A DNA stretch of 64,000 bases from CAISCU01 sp051861545 (GTDB lineage Bacteria; Bacteroidota; Bacteroidia; UKL13-3), in the NCBI GenBank assembly GCA_051861545.1, contig JBIMKP010000002.1, forward strand, positions 1 to 64,000, given 5' to 3'. The position numbers were made by a program, and so were the translations under genes. The notes under the pieces were generated by a model. That model made no database searches, was not told the origin of the DNA, and worked only from the letters and a program-made list of their open reading frames with translations. Shown in pieces: positions 27,168 through 36,193 of this stretch. Each line of letters begins with the position of its first letter. Position 1 is the stretch's first letter.

Positions 27168-28851
27168 CGAAAACCATATCACCCCGATTGGGTTTTCCTT
27201 TCATCTTGATATTGTTTTTCTACTATAATTTCAGCCCGATGGGCTTGAGATTAGTAGAATAGAGCGCTTGAATTATTCATGAAGGATTGATTCATTGATT
27301 CCTTTTTTTATTTACAACATATATGAAACCAATCAATGATTCTGTTTTAATTGATTTTCATTTTATTTTTAAAAGAACTATTACACCAGCATTTTTACGC
27401 GACGCCAAAAACCCAAAAGGGGTGAAAATATAGTAGCAATAACCAATCGAATATTTGCCAAACCACATCGTGGTGACATGCTCATAGAACATGACGAAAT
27501 CGGTCTGTGAAAATAATATCACCCCGATGGGGTTTACCTTTCATCTTGATATTGTTTTTCTACAATAATTTCAGCCCGATGGGCTTGAGATTAGTAGGGT
27601 ATAGAGCTTGTATTATACATGAGGCATTTGAAATTTTCTCTTATTTATAACATTACTGAAACCAATCAATGATTCTGTTTAATTGATTTTCATTTTATTG
27701 TTAAAAGAACTATTACACCAGCATTTTTACGCGACGCCATAACCCCAAAAGGGGGTGAAATTATAGTAGCATTAACCAAACAAATATTGGCCAAACCACA
27801 TCGTAGTGACATGCTCATAGAACATGACGAAATCGGTCTGCGAAAACCATATCACCCCGATGGGGTTTCCCTTTCATCTTATCGTTTTTTTTCTACTATA
27901 ATATCAGCCCGATGGGCTTAAGATTAGTGGAATGGAGGGCTTGAATTATTCATGAAGGATTGATTCATTGATTCATTTTTTTATTTAGAACATACATGAA
28001 TCTAATCAATGATTCTGTTTTAATTGATTTTCATTTTATTGTTAAAATGACTATTACACCAGCATTTTCACACGACACATTAACCCCCAAAAGGGGTGAA
28101 ATTATAGTAGCAATATCCAAACAAATATTAGCCAAACCACATCGTGGTGACATGCTCATAGAACATAACGAAATCTGTTTGCGAAAACCATATCACCCCG
28201 ATTGGGTTTACCTTTCATCTTGATGCTTTTTTTCTACAATAATATCAGCCCGATGGGCTTAAGATTAGTAGAATGGAGCGCTTGAATTATTCATGAATTA
28301 TTGATTCATTTTTTTATTTAGAACATACATGAAGCCAATCAATGATTCTGTTTTAATTGAACTTAATTTAATGTTATAAAAAAAACGTTTCCTAAGCATT
28401 TTTTTTACGCGACGCCATAACCCCATAAAGGGGTGAAATTATAGTAGCAATATCCAAACAAATATTAGCCAAACCACATCGTGGTGACATGCTCATAGAA
28501 CATGACGAAATCGGTCTGTGAAAATAATATCACCCCGATGGGGTTTACCTTTCATCTTGATATTGTTTTTCTACAATAATTTCAGCCCGATGGGCTTGAG
28601 ATTAGTAGGGTATAGAGCTTGTATTATACATGAGGCATTTGAAATTTTCTCTTATTTATAACATTACTGAAACCAATCAATGATTCTGTTTAATTGATTT
28701 TCATTTTATTGTTAAAAGAACTATTACACCAGCATTTTCACGCGACGCCATAACCCCATAAAGGGGTGAAATTATAGTAGCAATAACCAATCGAATATTG
28801 GCCAAACCACATCGTGGTGACATGCTCATCGAACATGACGAAATCGGTCTG
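27168..28851 (+). repeat. five tandem units of 333-341 bp, each with four short palindromes (BIME-like array)
   Basis: Units start at 27168, 27508, 27841, 28182 and 28519 (340, 333, 341, 337 and 333 bp). Each has, in order: a palindrome such as ACCCCGATGGGGT, a second AGCCCGATGGGCT preceded by CTACWATAATTTC, an AT-rich spacer including ACCAATCAATGATTCTG, a palindrome AACCCCAWAAAGGGGT followed by GAAATTATAGTAG, and ACCACATCGTGGTGACATG. The first pair is inverted relative to the second. Units 2 and 5 are near-identical to each other over their length; units 1, 3 and 4 form a second type. A short open frame around 27996-28223 is within the repeat and not a gene. Confidence 0.92.
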
Positions 28852-29002
28852 CGAAGTCAATCACACATATTAGATTCACCCCTAATCTTGGTGTTTTTTC
28901 ATTAGTTCTTTCCTATGACTTTGAAATCAAAACCAGGATTCATCATTCATTTTGTTTTAATCTAATGAATGATGTATTTTAGATGTTTATTTCAAACTAC
29001 CT
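28852..29002. other. spacer after repeat array with hairpin
   Basis: Short AT-rich spacer between the array and the lipoprotein gene. It contains an 11-bp stem CATCATTCATT (28941-28951) and AATGAATGATG (28964-28974), listed separately. Confidence 0.4.
28941..28980 (+). terminator. candidate hairpin terminator
   Basis: Perfect 11-bp stem with a 12-nt loop, followed by TATTTT. It lies between the repeat array and the lipoprotein gene at 29003. There is no gene directly upstream to terminate, so it may instead be another palindromic repeat. Confidence 0.4.
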
Positions 29003-29446
29003 ATGCGCTATTTATTTATTCAAATACTCTTCTTGTTTTTGCTTGCTGCTTGCAATGATGTTTCCAATTCCAGTAACAAAACCACCACAACAGAAAATGA
29101 AACTATCGACGATAGCTTCGACAGTTTTATAAACAAATTTAATACCGATTCTGTATTTCAAGTGAGCAGAATTGTTTTTCCATTAAAAACAAAAGTTTAT
29201 GAGTTGGAAAGCCAACATGACAGCGTTTATTTTGTTAGCCAAGAAAATTGTAGCAAATTAGATTTTAGTCAAACCAGTTCAAATGGTGAAACCGATAAAT
29301 GGGAGCAAAAAATCATAGTAAACGAAAACCAAACTGAAGCAAAAATAGAAATCAGAGGTAAAGACAATGGCATTTTTGTAGACTGCATTTTTAAAAAACA
29401 AAATGGCAAATGGCTCTTGGTAGAAGTGGTAGATAGTTCGACTTGA
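29003..29446 (+). CDS. lipoprotein, DUF4348-like
   Basis: 147 aa with a type II signal and lipobox (LFLLAAC, cysteine near residue 17), then a serine/threonine-rich linker. The mature part (FINKFNTDSVFQVSRIVFPL) resembles the DUF4348 group of Bacteroidota lipoproteins, where the F-x3-F...FQ...RI-x-FPL pattern is typical. Function unknown; envelope location inferred. It stands alone between the array and the defence island. Confidence 0.65.
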   Translation: MRYLFIQILFLFLLAACNDVSNSSNKTTTTENETIDDSFDSFINKFNTDSVFQVSRIVFPLKTKVYELESQHDSVYFVSQENCSKLDFSQTSSNGETDKWEQKIIVNENQTEAKIEIRGKDNGIFVDCIFKKQNGKWLLVEVVDSST

Positions 29447-29964
29447 TTCTAAGAATTTCTATCAAATTAAATTATTAATTACTCTATTAGTTTGATTCAT
29501 TACTTTTTTTCTATCTCATTTATGATTAAGCCGAATAAATGCTAGTATTGTTTATAAGGATGAAATGAAATAAAGATATTAATTGGAAGGAATAAGCAAG
29601 TTATAGCCAATGGTAGGACGACCGTGCAAACGAAAAACGACCGACCAAAATTTAAACGTTCAAACAAAGACAAACCATTTTGACTGGTGACCAACATACA
29701 GACCATATTTTAAACGGACAAAGAGTAAGCCACCACTCATTGCCAACGCTTCAGTATTTTTTATTTTCCCCACCGCACATTTTTTTTAATTCAATTTTCG
29801 CCAGCCGCACATTTGGCACATTTGGTTTTGCCCGAAACACAAGCCGACCCTTCGCAAAACCCAAAGAGCCAAATTTTCCCACCCACAGAAAGAAATTTTT
29901 AGAGCGACACACTTTGGCGTTTCATACTTCTACTTTTGTTGCAGAAATTAGAAATAAAGAAAGT
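29447..29964. other. cassette-boundary-like non-coding region
   Basis: About 520 bp without a supported gene. From 29601 the composition changes to C/A-rich, codon-poor text with repeated phrases (CCGCACATTT twice; GCACATTTGG), ending before the ATG at 29965. Such text resembles spacer sequences at the ends of Bacteroidota gene cassettes, but no established attC signature could be confirmed. An open frame running through it from 29680 is not credible as protein. Confidence 0.45.
29601..29614 (+). repeat. left arm of 14-bp inverted repeat bounding the island
   Basis: TTATAGCCAATGGT. Its exact reverse complement, ACCATTGGCTATAA, lies at 35248-35261. The 5.66 kb between them holds the AAA, exonuclease, DUF262 and WYL genes. 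A perfect 14-mer pairing at the edges of an accessory block is unlikely by chance. Confidence 0.6.
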
Positions 29965-31097
29965 ATGCAAACAAATAATTTAACACTTAGCCCAACAATT
30001 GACAGACCTTTTGAACTTGCTAAGACATCAGCAAAAATGACTATTTCAGAAGTTTTTGCAGAACGGAAAGGTTCATACCTCAATGAGTTTACTTTATTTG
30101 TTGCTCAATTTAATTCAATCCCAAACTTTATTCATGACGTTGACATTGACTGCAAAAAGCCACCAACTGGTTTGCTGAAAATTACAAATCAGAAATCAAA
30201 GACTTCTATTATGACAAACGGTATTTCAACAGAAGCAAAAAAGCCGAAATTGATGATATTTTCTATTTCCTCTATGATGATTTGATTGTTGACTTTGATA
30301 CCAATTGCTCAACAGTTCGTTTTTTATATCGTAAAACAGAACTTTCAAAAGTTGAGGAAATTGTAAATGCTATTCACAAATTCAAAAAAAGGAAACAAAA
30401 GCAAAAACCCGAAATATCGTTGCTTGTAAACAGCATGACTGGCATTGAAACAAAATCTTTGCAAATTACTAAGCCCAAATTAAGTATTGAAGACAATTAC
30501 AACGAAGACTTTAAAGAAATTCATCGAACTATATTAAAAAGACTTTCTCGTAAAAAAGATAAAGGATTGGTATTACTTCATGGAATACCAGGAACAGGAA
30601 AAACAACATACATCAGATACTTAATTGCCTCTTTAAATAAGGATGTTATTTTCTTAACTCCAAATATGGCGAGTGTCATTACAAACCCAAGTCTTATTTC
30701 AATTCTCTTAGACAATCCAAATTCAGTTTTTGTAATTGAAGATGCCGAAAACATTGTTGTTGATAGAGAAAAAGAAGGTAGTTTGCCAGTTTCAGCATTA
30801 TTGAATATTTCAGATGGCTTACTTGCAGACTGTTTGAATGTTCAAATTATCTGCTCCTTCAATACAGACATTTCAAAAATTGATAGTGCCTTGATGAGAA
30901 AAGGACAATTGATTTCAAAGTATGAATTTAAAGAATTGGAAATTGAAAAAGCCCAACAGCTTTCAAATAAATTAGGCTTTGATACAAACATCAATAGTCC
31001 AATGACTTTAACATCAATATACAACCAAGACGAAAAAGATTTTCAACAAATAAAAAAAAGAAATCATATTGGATTTACATCAACATTAGTACAATAG
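29965..31097 (+). pseudogene. BCS1-like AAA ATPase, frameshifted
   Basis: The N-terminal part runs from the ATG at 29965 (MQTNNLTLSPTIDRPFELAK) to the A5 run at 30154-30158; the rest continues in another frame and is open from about 30150 to 31097. Adding one A to that run joins DIDCKK to ATNWFAENYKSEI and gives one continuous protein of about 377 aa. The C-terminal part has Walker A (LLHGIPGTGKTTY), Walker B (VFVIEDAENI), sensor 1 (ICSFNTD) and an arginine-finger-like DSALMRKG, an arrangement typical of BCS1/AAA ATPases. Either a real one-base loss or a sequencing error. Neighbours suggest a defence role. Confidence 0.75.
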
Positions 31098-31139
31098 AAA
31101 TAAATCATATAAATAGATAAAAAAATAAATTTCATAAAA

Positions 31140-31409
31140 ATGAATGATTTAAACGAATTAGTAAATGAACTTGTAGCACTAGTGGATAAAAGGTATGATA
31201 AATTGAAAGATTCTAGAATGAGTAATTACACGTACTACAATAAAAATAGTAAGAATGTAAATACCATGGTTCCCTTAGAAATAAGTCTTACATATTGCTT
31301 AATTCAACCTTTAGACGAAAAGGACGAAATGTTATTAAGAGTTCAACAGCTTGGCAAGGCTGTAGGTATAAGTATATTTTTTAAAAATGAGCAAATTGCA
31401 ACAGAATAG
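31140..31409 (+). CDS. small hypothetical protein (89 aa)
   Basis: No family recognised. Starts at an ATG preceded by an A-rich leader, soluble, acidic N-terminal helix (NDLNELVNELVALVDKRYDK). It lies 42 bp after the AAA gene in the same direction, so it may belong to the same transcript. No signal peptide or membrane segment. Confidence 0.55.
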   Translation: MNDLNELVNELVALVDKRYDKLKDSRMSNYTYYNKNSKNVNTMVPLEISLTYCLIQPLDEKDEMLLRVQQLGKAVGISIFFKNEQIATE

Positions 31410-31508
31410 ATTGTAATTCTAATTAATATGCAATTTAATCTAATAAAAGAACAAAACAGGTTAGCCGAAAACTGAACAGAGTAGGCATTAAAATAAAAAA
31501 AGTAAAAC

Positions 31509-31808
31509 ATGATTTCAGATGTAAGAGAAAAAGGAAGCCTCATTGAAGTTTATGATGCAAATAGCAAAAGAATTTCTTACATGAGTGCAGGAAGCAAAGA
31601 ACTTGTAGGTGTAGCAAGTAATTTCTTTGTAATTATCAACGGTTCGTTAATTGAAGTGTATGACGAAAAATGCAAACGTATTTCATATATGAGCCAAGGA
31701 AGCAAAATGGTAAGAGGTGCAGCAGGTAATACGTTTACAGTAAAAAACGGAAGCCTTATTGAAACCTATGATGAAAACTGCAAAAGAATAAGTTATAAAA
31801 GTGCTTAA
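31509..31808 (+). CDS. triple-repeat beta protein (99 aa)
   Basis: Three clear internal repeats of about 36 residues: GSLIEVYDANSKRISYMSAG, GSLIEVYDEKCKRISYMSQG and GSLIETYDENCKRISYKSA, separated by a variable hydrophobic strand (SKELVGVASNFFVIIN; SKMVRGAAGNTFTVKN). The pattern suggests three beta-blades or a small beta-trefoil-like barrel. No known family recognised. Its last codons overlap the start of the exonuclease fragment by 8 bp, so the two were probably coexpressed. Confidence 0.65.
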   Translation: MISDVREKGSLIEVYDANSKRISYMSAGSKELVGVASNFFVIINGSLIEVYDEKCKRISYMSQGSKMVRGAAGNTFTVKNGSLIETYDENCKRISYKSA

Positions 31809-32290
31809 TTCATACACTGCCATAGATTTTGAAACCGCACAGGGCAAGCGTTGGAGCATTTGTCAAGTTTTTTTGGTTCTTGTAGAAAATCAAATTATTA
31901 AAGAGCAGTTCTCAATTTTGGTTCAACCACCTGATAATTATTACTGGAATAACTTTATTGATATTCACGGAATTTCTCCCGAACAAACGGCAGATGCTCC
32001 AACATTTGATAAAATTTGGCACCTTATAGAGCCATTTATTAAAAATCAAAATGTTGTGGCTCACAATGGATTTGCTTTTGACTTCCATTGCTTAAAACAA
32101 ACCCTAGAATACTATGAAATTTTGTCACCTGAATTTACCGGACATTTGCACTTACAAAATTTACGCATAAAATTTAGCTTCACTTTGCAAGCAATTTAAA
32201 ATTAATTTAAACCATCACGATGCTTTGAGTGATGCTAAGGCATGTGCTGAACTTTTTAAAATATACATCTATAATAAAAATAAAGAATGA
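31801..32290 (+). pseudogene. DEDDh 3'-5' exonuclease (RNase T/PolIII epsilon type), decayed
   Basis: A GTG at 31801 opens the domain: AIDFET (first acidic pair), then NVVAHNGFAFDFHCL. The frame then ends at 32199, while the end of the family (LASLCKQF, then NHHDALSDAKACAEL with the catalytic H and D) continues in another frame to 32290. Deleting one T in the TTT at 32145-32147 joins the two, but a TAA at 32168-32170 then remains. One frameshift plus one nonsense codon argue for true decay rather than a read error. The ancestral stop would overlap the next gene by 4 bp (ATGA). Confidence 0.75.
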
Positions 32291-34113
32291 CAATAGACAA
32301 ATCATTTTCAATCAATGCAAAAACTTGCACCCTAAAATACAACTCTCAAAAAAATGGAGAAACTATTTTTGCAGATAATGTAAAATATATCATCCCAATT
32401 TATCAACGACCATATTCTTGGACAGACGAACAGATAAGAAAATTTTTATCCGACATTTTTTTAGGCTACTGGGGTAGTGACGGAATTATAATTAAAGAGC
32501 CAATGTTCATTGGAACAATGCAATTAGCTGAGAAGGATTTAGAAAGGAAAGAGCAGCAAGTTATTGATGGGCAACAACGCTTAACAACATTTTTAATTCT
32601 CTTAAAAGTTTTAAAAATGGAGTTCCCAAATTGCAGAGAATTAGAATTAATTCACTTTGATTGGTTAGAAACTAAAGTCAATAACGGAACACAGCAAAAG
32701 GATTTTAATCAACTGTTATCATTCAACACATTTGAAGAATATAATTCTAATCTAAATACCTATGTAAATAACGCAATTTATATAAGGAATATTCTAATTG
32801 AGTTAATTGCAGAAGGACAAAAGGTTTCTGAGAATGAAACCGAAGAACTCTTCAATGCTGATGATTTTACAAACTACATTCTTAGCAAAATATACTTTGT
32901 AGTAATTGAAACACATGCTTCACTGTCCAAAACATTACAAATTTTTAACGCTATAAATACCACAGGCCTTGACTTAAATGGTGGTGACATTTTTAAATTA
33001 AGAATGTATGAATATCTATGCGACCATAACAAGGAAGTAAATGAGGAAACTAAAATCAAATTCTTTGAGCAGATAAGCGGACTATACGAAACGATTGATA
33101 CAAAGAACAAAGAGTTTGGTTGGGTTACAGATATTTTTGGAATTTTAGAAATGTACAAATACATTCTTGTTGCAAAATATGATTTGCCAAAGACACTTTA
33201 TTTCTATGAAACTAATAGATTTTTTGAAGAGTTGTTTGATACAATCTCAAATACAAATCGATGGGATAATTTTAAAAGTATAAAAGAAAAGGGATTAACT
33301 CTTTCTTTAAATGAATTGGAACAAATAATCCAATCAAGATTTCAATGGCATTTAATTTATAAAAATGTCCCAACAGCAGAAGACGCTTGTTCATGGCACT
33401 TTATATGGTGGTCAAGATACAGTCGTTATCACATTTTGGCGTATTTATTTACTTTCAATTTCAATTTGGAAGAAGATTTTACGTCCAAACTTTTTCTATT
33501 CAAAAAGCAATTGAGCAAACTATTTATCATTTATAGCATTCGTTTTCAAAAGCTAAAAAGTGAGATTTATTACACATTTATGTACGAAGTATTAGATGCA
33601 TTGATTAACAAATCATCATCGGAATTAATTCAATTGATAAATTCTAAAATTGGTAAAGTCGAAGACCATAAAGGTTGGTATGACATAGAAAATATTTTGA
33701 ATGGAGACATAACTTACAGCGCAAAACTTAAAAATATAGTTTGTAGGGTTTCCGCCATGTTAGAGGAAAATTTTACTTCAACTGATATAAAAATTTGCAA
33801 TAATTTATTCCAATTACCAATCGACATTGAGCATATCCAATCATACCACGATATTAACGGGGATAAAAGAGAAGACATTTGGAATGAGTGGGGAGATGAT
33901 ATAAATTCTATTGGTAACCTAATGATTTTAGAGCAAGACAAAAATAGGTCTATCAGCAATAATCCATATGAAGTTAAAACAAAAGTTTACCCAACAAGTA
34001 TTTATGGCATTGTAAAAAATCAAGCTTCAAATTATTCAGATTGGTCTATAGATAAATGCCGTGAAAGGAAGATAATAGAAGTAAATAAAATTCTAAATTA
34101 CTTATTCAATTAA
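32287..34113 (+). CDS. DUF262/DUF1524 protein, GmrSD-like (type IV restriction family)
   Basis: 608 aa cytoplasmic. N-terminal DUF262 (GmrS/ParB-like nucleotidase): IPIYQRPYSWTDEQIRKFL and QVIDGQQRLTTFLIL (the DGQQR motif binds nucleotide). C-terminal DUF1524 with HNH-nuclease features: IEHIQSYHDI, then NSIGNLMILEQDKNRSISNNP. In GmrSD and BrxU this pair senses nucleotide and cuts modified phage DNA; here the DNA target is unknown. The start overlaps the decayed exonuclease by 4 bp, and the stop overlaps the WYL gene start (TAATG), so it is translationally coupled to its likely regulator. Confidence 0.86.
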   Translation: MTIDKSFSINAKTCTLKYNSQKNGETIFADNVKYIIPIYQRPYSWTDEQIRKFLSDIFLGYWGSDGIIIKEPMFIGTMQLAEKDLERKEQQVIDGQQRLTTFLILLKVLKMEFPNCRELELIHFDWLETKVNNGTQQKDFNQLLSFNTFEEYNSNLNTYVNNAIYIRNILIELIAEGQKVSENETEELFNADDFTNYILSKIYFVVIETHASLSKTLQIFNAINTTGLDLNGGDIFKLRMYEYLCDHNKEVNEETKIKFFEQISGLYETIDTKNKEFGWVTDIFGILEMYKYILVAKYDLPKTLYFYETNRFFEELFDTISNTNRWDNFKSIKEKGLTLSLNELEQIIQSRFQWHLIYKNVPTAEDACSWHFIWWSRYSRYHILAYLFTFNFNLEEDFTSKLFLFKKQLSKLFIIYSIRFQKLKSEIYYTFMYEVLDALINKSSSELIQLINSKIGKVEDHKGWYDIENILNGDITYSAKLKNIVCRVSAMLEENFTSTDIKICNNLFQLPIDIEHIQSYHDINGDKREDIWNEWGDDINSIGNLMILEQDKNRSISNNPYEVKTKVYPTSIYGIVKNQASNYSDWSIDKCRERKIIEVNKILNYLFN

Positions 34114-35030
34114 TGTCAAAACGAGGCTACATATCAAGATATTTGCTTATTCTAAAAAAGTTGAAAGTAAAACCTTATTCAACTTATGAAGAATTACAAG
34201 CCTATATTGAAAATCAGTTTGAATATCTGCAAATGCAAGACGATAATTTGCAAATAGGTTTTTCAAAACGAACACTTCAACGTGACATAAAGGAAATCAG
34301 AAACGTTTTTGGAATTGACATTGAATATTCAAAATCTCAAAAAGGATATTTTATAAGCCAAAACGAAAATGAAAACATGAATTTCCAAAGGATGATTGAG
34401 GCATTTGATATGTTCAATTCTTTAAACCTTGCTCAAGATTTAACACCGTTTATTCATTTGGAAAAACGCAGACCACAAGGAACAGACAATTTGTATGGTT
34501 TGCTTCATGCTATAAAAAACAGACTTCAAATCAAATTCACTTATCAGAAATTTTGGGAAGAAGTATTAAGTCAACGTTTAGTAGAACCTTATGCTTTAAA
34601 GGAGTTTAAAAATCGTTGGTATATCATGGCTAAAGACAGCAAAGACAATAACATAAAGAGTTTTGCACTTGACCGTTTGTCAAACCTTGAAATAACAAAT
34701 CATACATACCAGTATCCCGACAATTACAGCATTGAGCAAAGTTACCGCTACTGCTTTGGTATTATTAGCCCAAATGACGAAGAACCGCAAGACATCATTC
34801 TTTCATTTGACCCATTTCAAGGTAAGTATATCAAGACACTTCCATTACATGACACTCAACAAGTTTTAGTCGACAATGACGTAGAAATGAAAATTAAACT
34901 TAAACTTTGTCTGACACATGACCTTGTTATGGAATTACTTTCATTCGGTGACAACATGAAAGTTATTGAACCTAAATCATTGGCTGACCAAATTAAACAA
35001 GCACATGAAAAAGCGTATAGACAATATTAA
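34113..35030 (+). CDS. WYL-domain transcriptional regulator
   Basis: 305 aa. N-terminal winged-helix region (about 1-95; KRTLQRDIKEIRNVFGIDIEY recognition area), then a WYL domain (about 150-220) with the signature RWYIMA and a C-terminal extension (WCX-like). WYL proteins bind nucleic acid or nucleotide signals and repress defence genes in several phage-defence loci (for example BrxR and CapW). Coupled by a one-base overlap to the DUF262 gene. It closes the island before the right 14-bp repeat. Confidence 0.86.
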   Translation: MSKRGYISRYLLILKKLKVKPYSTYEELQAYIENQFEYLQMQDDNLQIGFSKRTLQRDIKEIRNVFGIDIEYSKSQKGYFISQNENENMNFQRMIEAFDMFNSLNLAQDLTPFIHLEKRRPQGTDNLYGLLHAIKNRLQIKFTYQKFWEEVLSQRLVEPYALKEFKNRWYIMAKDSKDNNIKSFALDRLSNLEITNHTYQYPDNYSIEQSYRYCFGIISPNDEEPQDIILSFDPFQGKYIKTLPLHDTQQVLVDNDVEMKIKLKLCLTHDLVMELLSFGDNMKVIEPKSLADQIKQAHEKAYRQY

Positions 35031-35419
35031 CATCCATCGCACATGTGTAAGCACATTTGCAAGCCACACAAGCCCAAGCACAGACCAAAGCTTGCAAAAG
35101 AGCTTCCTCCTTTCCCACGCAGACAAAATTGAATTAAAAAAAATCTCCTCCCCTTCAGAAAATAAAAAATACGCAACTGCACAACCCGAAACGACAAAGA
35201 CAGTGAAACGTAGTATTGACAATGGTTTTCAAGGACGGTGGACAAGAACCATTGGCTATAACACTGGTTTTGCAAAAGTGGCGGTTCACTACTCCGCAGA
35301 CACATTTGTGGTAAATCAAAGTTTGGTTCTCCGCATCAACATTTGTGGTGAAAATCGCCACCTTCGCCAAGCCCGAGACCGTAAGCTATTTTGATATTCA
35401 AAATTGAGAAAATACAATA
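35031..35419. other. cassette-boundary-like non-coding region with large imperfect palindrome
   Basis: About 390 bp, no credible gene although all frames are briefly open. The text matches the style of the left boundary (CATCGCACATGTG, GCACATTTGC, AGCCCAAGCAC). It carries ACCATTGGCTATAA at 35248-35261 and then an imperfect palindrome: AAGTGGCGGTTCAC at 35276-35289 pairs with GTGAAAATCGCCACCTT at 35348-35364, with direct repeats of CATTTGTGGT between. The overall shape recalls cassette recombination sites, but this is unproven. Confidence 0.5.
35248..35261 (-). repeat. right arm of 14-bp inverted repeat bounding the island
   Basis: ACCATTGGCTATAA, exact complement of 29601-29614. It sits between the WYL gene and the palindromic boundary segment. 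Confidence 0.6.
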
Positions 35420-35998
35420 ATGATAGATTCTAATAGCAGATTAACTCTAATATTGATATCAAAAAATATATTGAAAACCTTTATTGGTATTTTTATAATA
35501 TTATCAATTTCAAGTTGTACTTATGATAAATCATTAATATATAAAAAGAACTATCAACCTGGAAAAAATAGTTTACTTGGCTTAAATGGTTTCTATTTTA
35601 ATGAAATTAAAAGTACTAACACTTCCGAATATCCAAGAATTTTCATTCATCCAATTTTTTTCTATGCTGATGGTTCCGTTATTTATATGGGAGCAGTTGA
35701 AAACAACCTTATAAACAAAACTATTGCTGACAATCCAAAAGTTTGGGGCTATTGGGGGAATTATAAAATTTCTAATGACACAATTTGGGTTGAAACTATC
35801 GGCTCATATGGAGGCTCATTTCATCATGTTAGATTTATTAAAATGGGGGTTATTAAAAAAGATACTATTAACTTTTTTCAGGAAATTGATAGAAAAGGAA
35901 AAACTAGGGAACTCAATGAAATTATTCAATTTCAAAATTCGTCAGTTAAACCAGACTCAACCGAAAATTGGATTAGAAAAAAGAAGAAGTACAATTGA
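35420..35998 (+). CDS. lipoprotein, unknown function (192 aa)
   Basis: Type II signal with lipobox (SISSC, cysteine near residue 33) after a longer than usual N-terminal region. The mature part is rich in aromatic residues (NGFYFNEIK, WGYWGNYKISNDTIWVE), suggesting a lipocalin- or beta-barrel-like fold. No family recognised. Solitary, just outside the right boundary of the island. Confidence 0.6.
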   Translation: MIDSNSRLTLILISKNILKTFIGIFIILSISSCTYDKSLIYKKNYQPGKNSLLGLNGFYFNEIKSTNTSEYPRIFIHPIFFYADGSVIYMGAVENNLINKTIADNPKVWGYWGNYKISNDTIWVETIGSYGGSFHHVRFIKMGVIKKDTINFFQEIDRKGKTRELNEIIQFQNSSVKPDSTENWIRKKKKYN

Positions 35999-36193
35999 AA
36001 TAGCAGCTAGAAAAGGTTTTGCGTTAGTCAGACTTCCCTAAAGCGTCATTTAGCATTTATGAAATACAATAAACTTTATAATCAAAACCAACTCAAATGC
36101 CAAGCTTGAAAGCGATTATATGCCATCTCCTTATTCAGCACTAATATTAACTGCAAATTTTAAGGGTTTAAAAACATGAAAAATACTAATTAT

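Noticed and set aside
27996..28223. Small gene within the repeat array
   Set aside because: The frame lies entirely inside a repeat unit and translates palindrome text; the equivalent stretches in other units are not open.
27168..28851. CRISPR array
   Set aside because: Unit length of ~338 bp with no short repeat-spacer structure; unique spacers absent and no cas genes. The repeats are whole near-identical units with palindromes.
29680..29964. N-terminal extension of the AAA protein from 29680
   Set aside because: Translates C/A-rich cassette-boundary DNA into low-complexity text without family match; the conserved start is the ATG at 29965.
30150..30160. Programmed -1 frameshift in the AAA gene
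   Set aside because: The run has five A bases preceded by C and does not form the X-XXY-YYZ slippery heptamer, and no downstream stem was seen. A simple indel explains it.
34977..35394. Genes in the overlapping open frames of the boundary region
   Set aside because: Several short frames on both strands are open simultaneously, none has a family or good start; expected from C/A-rich palindromic DNA.
35031..35400. Integron attC site
   Set aside because: A large imperfect palindrome is present but the canonical RYYYAAC/GTTRRRY core boxes could not be identified and no integrase lies in the window; kept as boundary-like only.
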